A stretch of DNA of 64,000 bases, from positions 13,551,501 through 13,615,500 of the forward strand of contig JBAIAC010000006.1 in assembly GCA_037349315.1 (NCBI GenBank). Reading direction: 5' to 3'. The notes under the pieces are model-generated. The model was not told the DNA's origin and ran no database searches. It worked only from the letters and a program-made list of their open reading frames with translations. The stretch's first letter is position 1. Every line of letters starts with the position of its first letter. This document shows positions 26,801 to 38,800 of this stretch, in pieces. Source of the stretch: Chelydra serpentina (Eukaryota; Chordata; Testudines; Chelydridae). Both the position numbers and the translations under genes were made by a program.

Positions 26801-29800
26801 AAGGTAACTTACGGTCAGCCCCAACAGGAGGTGCCGAGTAGTCTTTCCAAAAGCACTGATGTCAATGGGAGTTAGGCACCTAAGTGCATCTGAAAATCAC
26901 ACCAGGTACCTAGCTGCATTTGTAGGAGCCTAAATACCTTTACAAATCAGGCTAAATGACTTGCCGAAGGTCACACGGGCAGTCTGTGGAAGAGCAGGGA
27001 CTTGAACCCAGGTTCAGGAGAGCGCCCTAATCACTGGGCCATGCTTCCTGGCCCTATACGAATAATTTGACATTCTATTAAATGACATCACTTGGCACCA
27101 GCAACACTATACCAAGCTTTTCAGGAGGAGAAGGGAAGACCAAGTTCTCCAATTGAAACTGTCGGCCACCATTGTAGGAAGGCTGAAGGTACCTGCCCAG
27201 ACTGGAATTTGACCTGAATTAATAGTTCCACTCTTGTGAAAAGTTTCATTAGACCTTTCATTGAGTGGGACCTCCATTTTATATCTCTTCTGAAAGGCGG
27301 CACCTGTAGCAGTACAGTGTCTCCTAGAACCATGCCGGGGCGCTGTCTCAGAGCTGACTTTGGATATTTCTACACTGCGATCCGAGACGTGACTGCAGCT
27401 TTGGTAGGCACACCTATCTGTAAAATGGTCATAAGGACGCCGACCTCCTTTGTGAATTGCTCTGAGATCTACAGATGAAAAGGGCTGGATAAGAGCTAGG
27501 TTTTACTATTATTATGTCTGACCAAAACCAGGGTATGTTCCCTGATTGCCGGTCTTTGTACATCTTACAGATTTGTTGCGAACTCCCTTAGCGCCAACCA
27601 GTGCAGTAGCGTCTTCCTTCTTTCCCACCTACCTACTAAAGGTGTTCCCATCACTTAGGGTGACCAGACAGCAAGTGTGAAAAATCAGGACGGGGCTGGG
27701 GGGTAATAGGTGTCTATATAAGAAAAAGCCCCAAAAATCGGGACTGTCCCTATAAAATCGGGACATCTGGTCACCCTACCATCACTCATCCCACAAGCAA
27801 CCCCCACTCATTTGGACATGAACAGCCCACAGATTGGATAGAAAATGGTTTTGCAAATTAGATTGTTTTTAAAAGCCAAAGACGTACTGCGTTTTCCAAG
27901 TCTTTTTTGTATGTCTTGTACAGTTCAGAAGAGGAATTCCTGAGAGCATCCTGGAAAACTATATTGAGTGTGACTGATATTTGTACTGTGATAGTTGGAA
28001 TTCCTGCAACAAAAAAACAAAACTACTTTGAACAAATAAATATTCACAATCAAATTCTTTCAAAGTGAGGTCTGCCCCAAACAGAACTCTGGATCCAGAC
28101 ACACCCTAACCTTTGGGATGTTTGGAATTCAGACCTACGGCTTGTCTACATGGGATGTTGCTGCACAGCAAGCTAGGGTGTGAAGCTACCGTACATTCGC
28201 TTGTTGTGTAGCAATGTCTTGTGTGGACACTGCTACAGTGCACTGAAGTGCGCTTTGGCTACTACTACACGTAAAGCGTAGTAAGTCAGAGTACTCCAGG
28301 AATTTTAGTGTGCTGTAGCAGTTTACCATGAGAAGTAGGGCAAGCTGGTGCACTGTAGATTTACACTTTGGCTTGCAGTATAGTAATATCCCACATAGAC
28401 AAAGTCCTTACATATAGCTCCACATGTCTCAAATGGCTCCTGTTTTCATAAGGGATTGAACCACACCCTGGACCTGAACATTTCCAAACTTTGGGGTTAT
28501 TGTGGATCTGGGGACGAGATTGGCTTACAAATCATGAAATTAAAAAAGATAAACATTGGGTTCTTCTTGTTTGCCTTCTGGTTTTATTGAGCATTTAGGG
28601 CACACTCTGGTCACATTTTCAAGCTTTCCTCTGTAACCACAAGGACTAAAAATTTACTTTTTCTAATGAAAGCTGACACCACATAAAACATGATGCCAGA
28701 AGCTGGGACTTTAATAAAAACACTAAATAGCCTTAAAACAATGAGGAGTCCTTCTGGAACCTGTGGAATATAACCCACTTCATATCCCACAAAAGCTTAT
28801 GCCCAAATAAATTTGTTAGGGTACATCTACACTACCTGCCAGATCAGCGGGTAGTGATCGATCTATCGGGGGTCGATTTATCACGTCTAGTGTAGACACG
28901 ATAAATCGATCCCTGAGCGCTCTCTCCATCGACTCCGGAACTCCACCTCGGCGAGAGGCGGAAGCGGAGTCGACAGGGGAGCGGCAGCGGTTGACTCGCC
29001 GCCGTGAGGACGGCCAGGTAAGTCAACCTAAGATACGTCGACTTCAGCTACGCTATTCGCGTAGCTGAAGTTGCGTATCTTAGGTCGACCCCCCCTAGTG
29101 TAGACCAGGCCTTAGTCTCTAAGGTGCCACAAGGAGTCCTCGTTGTTTTTACTGATACAGACTAACATGGCTACCCCTCTGAAACCTGTCACTAAATAAC
29201 CTGAGATTCATGATAAAATCATGAGTGTTGGCAAGATTGCACCATGATCCGAATGGGGCCACTTGGAGCAAGCTGGAGCTTTGCATGCTGGGAGATGTAA
29301 TTTGCAGGACACACTTTCCTATTAAAAATAACAGCTACAATAGGCCCCAAAGTATTGTGCTTGGTCCATGAGTCACATTTCAACCAGCCCCCCTGATGTG
29401 TAAAGATCACTCTCTCTCCTGATTAAATTTCATACTATATGATACTAAGCACAACTTACCTCCAGGCTGAAGCTGACAATAGGGTCCTTGAGAAGGCAAC
29501 TGTGTGATACAGTCACAGATCTCCTCTTGTGTTGGGATGGTACTAGGACAGATTGAGTTGGCCTTGCACACTGCAGCTGGCCATCCGTACCCACTTACAC
29601 AAGAACAACGGGTCTCATTATTACTGGTGAGACTGCATACTAGGATAAAATAGAAAGTCTGCGGTAATGATACGTTATTCATAATATTTTGCACAGCATG
29701 GTTTCCTTAAGTATATTTACCCTACTGGGTGTGCATGCAAAAGTATATACAATATGCTGTGCATCTTAGACGTTCACTAGCAAGATATAAGCCTGAGTAT

Positions 29801-32800
29801 CTGATGCCCTGAGAATCCTGTTATTTGAATCATGAGTAGCTAAATAAGAGGTGGTGATACTCTCATTATGTTTTCTTTTCAATATAGAGCATGGACTGAA
29901 AATTACCCTGTTCCAAACTCTTGGATCAGTGTGTTGAAATAGCCCTGCTGATCTATGAGAGCTATGTTAGTTTTATGGTCAGATATTTCACAAATTACCT
30001 GGGCTAAAAACAAACACCATATATCACCGTATAAACTGGTTTCAATAACGTGTTGTAGTGTTTGTTTCTAGTAAGATATTGAACCATTCTGATCGCTATC
30101 TTGAACTTTAGAATGCAACGTCATTTCAAAGGGCACTATCAAAAAATGCTGTAGACATATATTTTATATCATCTAAAATCTTAAGTCCTAGTTTTCAAAC
30201 AGCATAAACCCATGTTCTTACTGTTTATGAGACACTGGCTGCTAAATCAAAGTTAACTTGCAATGACATAGCATGAAGCATTGACAAAATGTTTTGAATA
30301 AACTAGCTCACAGAGAAGAAACACTTGGCAAGATGAACACATGTGTTTAGAGCCAGTACACACATCCTTCCACTGCTCCTGGATCAGAGATTTAAATTTA
30401 AAAAAATCAGGTCCTGAACTATTGTAAATACATGTGGTGTTTATAGTTTATTTCATAATTTAACTATTCAAAATACTATATATGCAATTTTGTATAACAA
30501 CAAGTGGGAAAATAAAGGTTCTTCAATTCTTTGCCCTTTAGAATTACATTGGAAAGAAAATTAGCCCATGAAATGTGTGTCCACATGCTAGGGAGAAAGC
30601 ATAGCCTCTTAGAGTGATTTACATTCCAAATGTTGTTAGAGGGAAGTAAACACTTTGAAAATCAGCGCTGCAGCTTCCTGAAACATAAAAGTAAATCAGA
30701 CTGCTATAATTATTGTGGTATTAAAGCCATAACAGAACATTTTAGCACAGGGTTTGTCAGGCTCCCTCCTTTCCTTCGGCACAGAGAAGCATTCAGGCCT
30801 CTCCTAATGTCAGTGTTTTGTAAGAAGGAGAGGTGTGGAATGCTAAGACCAGAAAGTGCTGTTATCTATGAATTTTTCTGTCTTGCTGGGTCCTTCCCAC
30901 TCATTAGGTTACAGAGACAGGCCTGCTTGGTGTGGTGCTCTGTCCCCCTCTAGTGGCACCTAACCCAGCTAGAGATTGATGAGTCTGCTACAGCCTTAGC
31001 TAAGAGCCATGTGGCTTTTAGTTCATGCAGCAGAGGCTCATACACTAAGCTTCAGAAGTCTCAGGTTCAATCCTGCCCACCAACAAGTGTGGTCTGTCGT
31101 CGTTACGTGTTCACTGATCGCTTTATGAAAATGTGAAGGCAATCAAATTATTGACAAGCCACTGCATCGTGCAGGCCATCAGAAGAGCGACCTACTCACT
31201 TGTAGTAACATTGAGGCTTGAAATGTTCATTGCTGCATCTGGGGTGTTTACTATGACTGGAAAACTAAGATTCTTGAAATAATCTTTCATGGCTCCCAAG
31301 AGAGATGAATCTCTAGAACTGATCTCAATGTCAATCTCGTATTCCACAGGGAAAAGGTCAGGTGCAGCTACTGAAAAGAAAAAAGATGGTGGTGTTAGGG
31401 TGTATTATAATAACTGAAGACTTCCAGACTAGCGCCTGTGTTGTCTATAGCTATTTAACAAGCGCTAATGAGAGGTTTTACTGAGGCAAATAACTGTAAT
31501 ATTGGCCCTTCTTACTCAGCAGCTTTTCCGTGTGTCTGTCCTATCTGCCTGCACTGCTGACAGAGGGTCAAATCGTTGCTTCTGAGCGGGGAATCAAAGG
31601 AGGTGAGAGTGACAGGAAACCCACTTCAGTGGTTTGAAATCTGTCAGAGTGAAGGGAGTTAAAGCTGTCTCTCGTTCCTTCTCCGCTTTGACCCAACTAT
31701 CCTATCCATCCCAAGTGACTATCCATTGGCCCAGATCTGCTAAGGGGTTCGTTCTTTCTCTCACACCATTTACTTGACTTATATAGTTGTGTAAGCAGGG
31801 TCTGAATGAGCACTCCCCTGACAGCTAGTGACACACTGTGGGGAAAAGACTTCAAGAGCAGAACGTGTTTGCATAGACACGCCTATTCTGTCTCGGTGCA
31901 CAGCTCGATGGTGCTGCTTTGCCAAAATGATCAGTTTTGGCTGGTTTGGGGTTACAAATCACTCTAGTATCATATCACTCATGGTATCGGACGCCATCAG
32001 GTGATCAAGGGACATCTATTTAGAACACATCACCGGACATCAGCAATACCAGGAGAGACGAGCTGGAGTGCCACTGAGAGGTGAAGTTGGGGAAGTAACT
32101 GAAATACTTCTCTGATGCATTGTATTTACTGAGGGACAACCTATCCTAAATCCTCAGTTACTGCGGGACAATCTACATGCATTGCTAGATTTGCTTTCCA
32201 CAAGTTACTCTTAGTATAACCTTTTATGGATGATGTACCGGGATATTTGGATGCTACTCTCTAAACCAGGGGTCTCAAACACGCGGCCCGCGGGCCACAT
32301 GCGGCCCGCGGAGTTATTTCCTGCGGCCCGCCATAGGTGCCAATTCCACTGGCAGCCAAGCTCCAAACATTACTGAGTGTTTATATTTTATTCAAACTCT
32401 TCTTTGCATTATAGTTTTTAAAAAGTTAATACGTTGACTTTTAATGAATACTATATTACTCTTTATTTTTTTCATTTTTGACTATACTTTTGTATCATTG
32501 TATTAAAAGGTTTCAGTGATGCCGCCCTTGGGCCAATTTACTAGTTCTCATGTGGCCCTCATGGTAATTTGAGTTTGAGATCCCTGATCTAAACTGTATC
32601 GTTACATTTATTGACCTAAATTTTGGATATTGCAGATTATGTACTATGTGTGTTTTATGACTTTTAAACCAAACTTTGTACTTTTTGACAATTTAAGCAT
32701 TATACCCAGATGTCTAGACTTTTTCCCCATCACCTGTTTATTAGATCCTTTTAATGTTAGCTTTAATTTAAAAAATTTAAATTGGAATGCAGGGGTCATG

Positions 32801-35800
32801 AAATGTGGTTATCCTTATTGTATGAATAAAGGGCAGCAGAACTGTGCTTGGCATGCACTGATAGAGGGAGTCACCCTAAACTGAACTGACCTGTCTAAGC
32901 TGGGGGGCAGGGGTGTAAAAATACCAGTAACAAAATGAGAGCAGATAGGGACAGGTGATTCTATCTGGTTGGGCAGTGTCTGCCTAAGGAGGCGTGGACA
33001 CCAATGGACCTGCCTCTCTCCAATATTTAATGACAAAACTGATTAGGCTCAATGGAGAGTTCTTCTTTCTGGGTGTTATTCCCACAGCTGATGTCACTGA
33101 TGAGCGGGTGTAGAAACAGCCTTACACTCATTGTGAGGACAATGAAAGACACCATAGAGACTGCAGTGGCGGTGGGGTTCTCCTCTATCTGCTGCAATCT
33201 CTAAGAGCTGGGTTAAGTGGTGGAACCTCAGAACCTGATGTTGCAGGAGTAGCCAGCGGCAGTGGCTGGGGACAGCAGAGGAGCATCAGAGAGAGACAGG
33301 GGCCAGCAGTGGCAGCAAAGAGTGTCAGCAGAGACACAGGAGCCAGTGTTGGCACTGAAGCAGCAGCAACGGAGACGCATCGTCAGAGAGACAGTAGGAG
33401 CTTGGGGTGGGGAGGGGAGAAGCCCAGGCGGGGAGCCAAGAGCCAGGGGGCAGCTGGGCTCTGGGCGAGGAGCTACATGGCGAGCTCTCAACCCCCAACA
33501 CTGCCTCTCTTCAGTTGGTGGACGTGCTCCTGAAGAGGATGCGCCCACCGACACGAGGAGGGGAATGTGGATAGCAATTAATTAGTGCGGTGGCTGTAAG
33601 TCAACCTAACATAAGTCAACTTAAGGCGGTAGCATAGATTTAGTGCACAGTGGAGACATACACCGAGGGACCAAGGATAGAAAAGGGAGGTGGCATAAGC
33701 CATTGCTCGGGGGAGGAGCTACATAGTAAAATGTGTTCAGACACTTTCATCTGTGATTGAACCACAGCAATTCACATGCTTGATCATTGCCACTCGCTGT
33801 GGCTAGGAATGACCCAAGAGACCTGCTGCCCTGCTACTGAAAGGAAACCTGCTGTAACGCCAGTGTTGACATACCCTGTCGCTTCTGCCTGTGCAGCTCT
33901 GCTGGGACAGTCTCTTCTGTTCCATTTTCGCGGTCAGGCTGAAAAAAGAAAGCAGTTGTATGAGCTTTATTGTATTTTATCTATTATACCTGAGCTGGTG
34001 AAAATGGAGAGGACAATGGAATTCTGCCAGTTTGCACCAGCTAAGAGTGTGGTCCATCATCTTTTCTACATGCCTACACAGGTCAAAAGCAGCCAGCGAT
34101 TTGATGCTAATGCACTTACATCTCCTTATTTTCTTCTTCTTCTTATTGTTTACTTGTACACTCCCCATAAGTGTGTCCGAGAGTGAAATTTACTCCTCCG
34201 CAGAGGCCCAGCACAAGGCCTCTAAGACGCTTGAGTCCGAATGCACTCTACATACTTTTATAGAATGGATACATGGAAATTATCCCTGTCTCGAAGAGTT
34301 CACAATCTAATTTGAAATGTGACATGACCAATGACAGTACCACACAATCAGGGGCATGGGGAGTGGAAGTGGGGCAGCCCACTGGGAGCCTGGGACCCTG
34401 TGAGGCAGCGGGGCTCCTGACAGGGAGCTGACAACAGAGCTGAGAAACTGGCCTCTCAGCTCCCCACACTGCCCCTCTTAGGACGGCGGAAGCGCCCCTG
34501 GTGAGGATGCGCACCACTGACCCAAGGAGGGCAGTGTGGACATGCACCACTGCAGTAGTTACTGCTGTGGCTGTAAGTCACCCTAATATAGGTCAACTTA
34601 CGTTTCTAGTGTAGACATACCCTTAGTAACTCCACCTCTGAGAGGCGTGGTGTTTATGTTGACGTAGTTAGGTCGATGCAGTGGCAGAGTAGACACTGTG
34701 TTGTTTGCGTTGACTTAAGTGGCCTCCAGGAGGCATCTCACAATATGACTGCTCTGGTTGCCATGTTCAACTCCTCTGCCCAGCAGCCAGGTACACAGGA
34801 ACAAGCCCCTCCCCCGCCCCTTACAGGACTGCTACATTTTTAATTTTCATTTCCTGTTTGGTTGGTGGGACGAGCTCACCTAGCAACTGCCCAACTGAGC
34901 CACACCAGGCCCAGGCTCCCAATGCGCTCCAGCCTAGAGTACCCAGGACGTGGTGGATCGCCCGGGTCTGTGGCGAGAAGAGCCTGAGCAGGGACAGCTC
35001 AGATCTAGCTGTAGAAATGTGGACATTTACAAGCAGATCTCTTGGGTCATGGGGGGGGGGGGGGGAGGAGAAGGGCTACCAGCGGGACCCACAGCAGTGC
35101 TGAGTGAAAGCCAAGGAGCTGCATCAGGCCAGAGGAGACCAGCACTGAGCACCCAGAGGCCGCAACTCAGCAGCATGCAACATCTCCATTGAGAGCCTCC
35201 TACCCCGCACTCATGCTGCTGGGTGGACAGAGACTCATCTGGCTCTAGCAAGGGAGTGGGGCCTAGTGGATGGGGTGGGAGGATGGGAGTCTACACTCCT
35301 GGGTTGTCTCCCTAGCTCTGGGAGGGGAGTGGGGTGTAGGGGTTTGGGGGGGGTGTATCATTCAGAGATCGCATAAAGTGGTGCATTTGCAAGGTTACAT
35401 TACTCCACTCGCAGCATGGTTCAGACCAGGGTGCCAAAAACAGAGTGGCAGGCACAACACAGGAAAGCAACATACATTGCTGGGGGGTCATTATTAAAAG
35501 AGTCTTTCAAAGCCTCGCTGAGCCGTATAGCTCCCTCTTGAGTTCTTCTTGTATCTGGCTGCTCAAAATCAGCAGACAGCTGATGCAATTTCACCCTCCA
35601 TGCGGCAGAAACGTCTCTCCCTTTGTTTCACAGATATTATGAAGCACGCAGCAGGCAGCAATAACCATGGGAATATTTTTTTTCACTGGGGTCTAACCTA
35701 GTGAGCAGACTGCTCCAGCGCCCCTTCAAATGGCCAAAGGCACATCAACCCTCCCTCTGCACCAGCTGAGCTGATCCTTGAAGCACTTCTTGCTGCTGTG

Positions 35801-38800
35801 CAGGTGTCCAGTGTCCAGCTTCATGAGCCACGGGAGTAAGGGATAGGCTGGATCTCCCAGGATCACTATGGGCATTTCAACATTTCCAATGGTGATTTTT
35901 GTGGTCCAGAAAGAAAGTCTCTGCTTCCAGATTTCCGAACAGGACTGTGTTTTTAAAGATACGTGTGTCACGCACATTCCCGGCCCATTGATGTCAGTAA
36001 AAACTTGCTATGGTGAAAACTTAGAAAAACTTTTCTATGCTATGCTTGCAACACCATAGAAAAGTATCCCTTTCTGTTTATGTATTCTGTGGCAAGGTGG
36101 TCTGGTGCCAAGATAGAGCTATGCAGGCCATCTATCGCCCCACCGCAGTTAAGGAACCCCTCATTGCAGCAAAACCATCCAATATCTCCTGCACGTTGCC
36201 CAGAGTCACATTCCTTCTTAGAATCATAGAATGATCGCAGAATGCAATCAATCGCCCTGCAGACTTGGATCACAGCAACCCCCAAGGTGGATTTCCCAAC
36301 TCCAAATTGATTCACGACTCAGCTGTAGCAGTCTGGTGTTGCCAGCTTCCACATAGCGATTGCCACTCACTTCTCCGCTGTCAATGCAGCTCTCATTTTG
36401 GTGTTGCTGCGCTGCAGGACTAAGGAGACCTCCTCACAAATTTTCTGGAAAGTGGTCTGGCGCATACTGGTTCTGCAGCCACTGCTCATCAGCCCATACC
36501 TGCATAACGATGCGATCCCACCAGTAAGTGCTTGTTTCTCAGGACGAGAAACGGCGCTCCACTATGTTCATCTGCTCTGCGACTGCCAACAGCAACCAGG
36601 AATTGTTTGTTTCCATGGCTTCCAGCTACTTGAAAGAAATTGCCATGTTCCATGTGGCGAGTCCTCTGGTGGCTCTGGAAATACTGCAGGATCAGGTGTG
36701 TTGTGTTCGCTACGCTCACCACAATAGTGCAGAGCTGTGCGGGACCTATGCTTGTCTAGAGATGGTGGATGCATGGCTATACTAGGCTTTTGAAAACAGG
36801 TGCAAAATATTATGGGATGTAGAGAAAACCGCATCATGGGACGTTCATGCCATGTTCCCAGTCACCTCTGCAGGAATGTTTTGCCCCCATGAGGCAGTGC
36901 AAGCCCTTCCCATAACACCCAGTACTAGATTCTGGCAAGTTGCACGGTGGGATAGCTACCCATGGTGCACTTCTCTCGGCATTGATGGAAGTGCTACTAG
37001 TGAGGACACATTCTGCCGACACAAGGCGTGTAGTGTGGACACGCACAACTGACTTAACTACTGCAATGGCTGTATGTCGACTTACTTAATTTTGTAGTGT
37101 AGACATGCCCTGAAACAGGAATGCTAGCCAAGGTCTGAGGAGCCCAATGGGAGACAGGGAGAGTGAACTGGAGCTGAGGATATGGGCACTTATCTGAATT
37201 TTTTAAAAACTTTGGGGTCCAGTTTCCCCCACCCCAATAGCAGGAGTGCAGGGTTTTATCAGCTCTCTCTGGATTTCCCTCAGGTGAAGGACTAATGGCC
37301 TCCCAGTCAATTGAAAACTCTTTGCTTCAGTTTAGGTAGCAGATCAGCCACCTATTTCACAGACCATCACTAGCATACTTTAGGCATGGGCATGATGGCA
37401 CAAGGGACACAGCTCAGCCAAGTTCATACAGGGGTCTGCCAAGTAGAGTACAGCATGTGTTATTTTTATCATACCCTAGAATGCACTGGCACCGTTCTTA
37501 GTGATGGGCGTAAAAAACAAGTGGAGAGACAGAGGCAGGAAGTTTGCATCTTTGCCAGTTTGTGGAACTTAACTAAAACCTTTATTTACAGAGCTGGTGA
37601 ATAGCTTGGCGCCCCTTAAGATACCTCATCACACAAAGGAACCATCTGGTGTGTGATTAGAGCTGCTTTCTCCTCAGATTACATCAGTTCTGACGGTAAA
37701 GATTCCCAACGCATATTTTGCTGCACAAATAGGGATGCGAGCCTTTCTCCTGGCCAAATTTCAGCTTGAACAGTTACATGATGCTTACCTAAGTGCACTT
37801 CCTCCCTCAGTTTGAAGCTGTAGAAAGAAGTCTTAATTCCTCTCCTAAACGATTGTGGTTTTGCTTTGTGCATTGTTAAACAACTGCCACGTTGCACCAA
37901 GAGGTGGCTGCAATTCAGGAATTGGTGAAGTGGCTTGTTTGCAAAGTGCTTTGGGACCCTTTTGGATTGCAGATGCTATATAAATATTAGGTGTGGAGTA
38001 TTGAAAAGTGGGTAAAAATTGCAAGCTGTCGCATTAAATCCTAAAGGGTTGCTTGATCCTACTTGCCCCTAAGGAAAGTGTGTGATTTATGTCCTCTGCA
38101 GCAATCCAGCCTAGAGCAAGGTGAGGTGAGTTGGGCCTCTGTGCTTTAGGGAGCAGATGGCTTTGTCTTTCTCTGTTTTGAGGTTCTTGTCTTAGGGTTC
38201 TGAATTCTAAAAAGTAAAGCAGTGTTACATTGCAACCTTCCTGAAAGAGCACTTTATGGTTTTTAGCTATCTTCTTTGTGTGTATGCTGTGAACATAACC
38301 TAGGATATCAGATATTTTTCTGTAATATATGCTCTCCACCCAAAGCACTGTGGTTAAGGAACAGCTTGCAAAAACAAAACAAAAAGAGATACTTTCTCCC
38401 TGTTAGTCATCACGTGTAGGCAGTGAGGTGCTGGTGGAACTGGAGAGCTGATGCTTTTAGCTCCTGATCTTGGACAACCTATTAACTCAGTAAAGCCGCT
38501 AGTACAGACAGGGTGAAAACCACTCCTCATCACACAAAGGCCAAGTATACAGGTTTAGGGTGGGGAAATATGTAGGGGTCAGGGGGAGAAAATCGATGCC
38601 CCAACCCAGTCCACCAACGCCTGCCTGTGGTAACCCCTCTATGCAGAGATTCCCAAACACTGGTTCCAGCCATTGGCCCCTCCTCCATCTTGTTCCTCTA
38701 GGTTCCCCTCTGCTCCATCGTATTCAGTACTGGTGCAAAGTCCATCTCAGTGGTGCAAAGGGGGTGGAGAGGTCTCTCTCTCTCTCCTGAAAACTGCTCC

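Noticed and set aside
27121..27333. Minus-strand frame with [15 protein letters not shown] as SEA domain middle
   Set aside because: Resembles a SEA strand, but its phase does not fit exon 7. The 59-bp exon at 25922-25980 fits both sides and reads through to GSVIV.
33228..33585. Overlapping frames of about 100 codons on both strands
   Set aside because: The same text recurs near 34.4 kb as transposon terminal sequence.
37750..37815. Splice-site-bounded 29-bp minus-strand block (LQTEGGSAL) as ADGRF5 exon 2
   Set aside because: It looked like part of the N-terminal region, but leaves phase 2 and would need another tiny exon; the 64-bp exon at 33875-33938 joins both neighbours directly and carries the RQKR site.
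38034..38348. Minus-strand 104-codon frame with acceptor-like TTTTTAG
   Set aside because: No domain similarity and no phase-consistent join.
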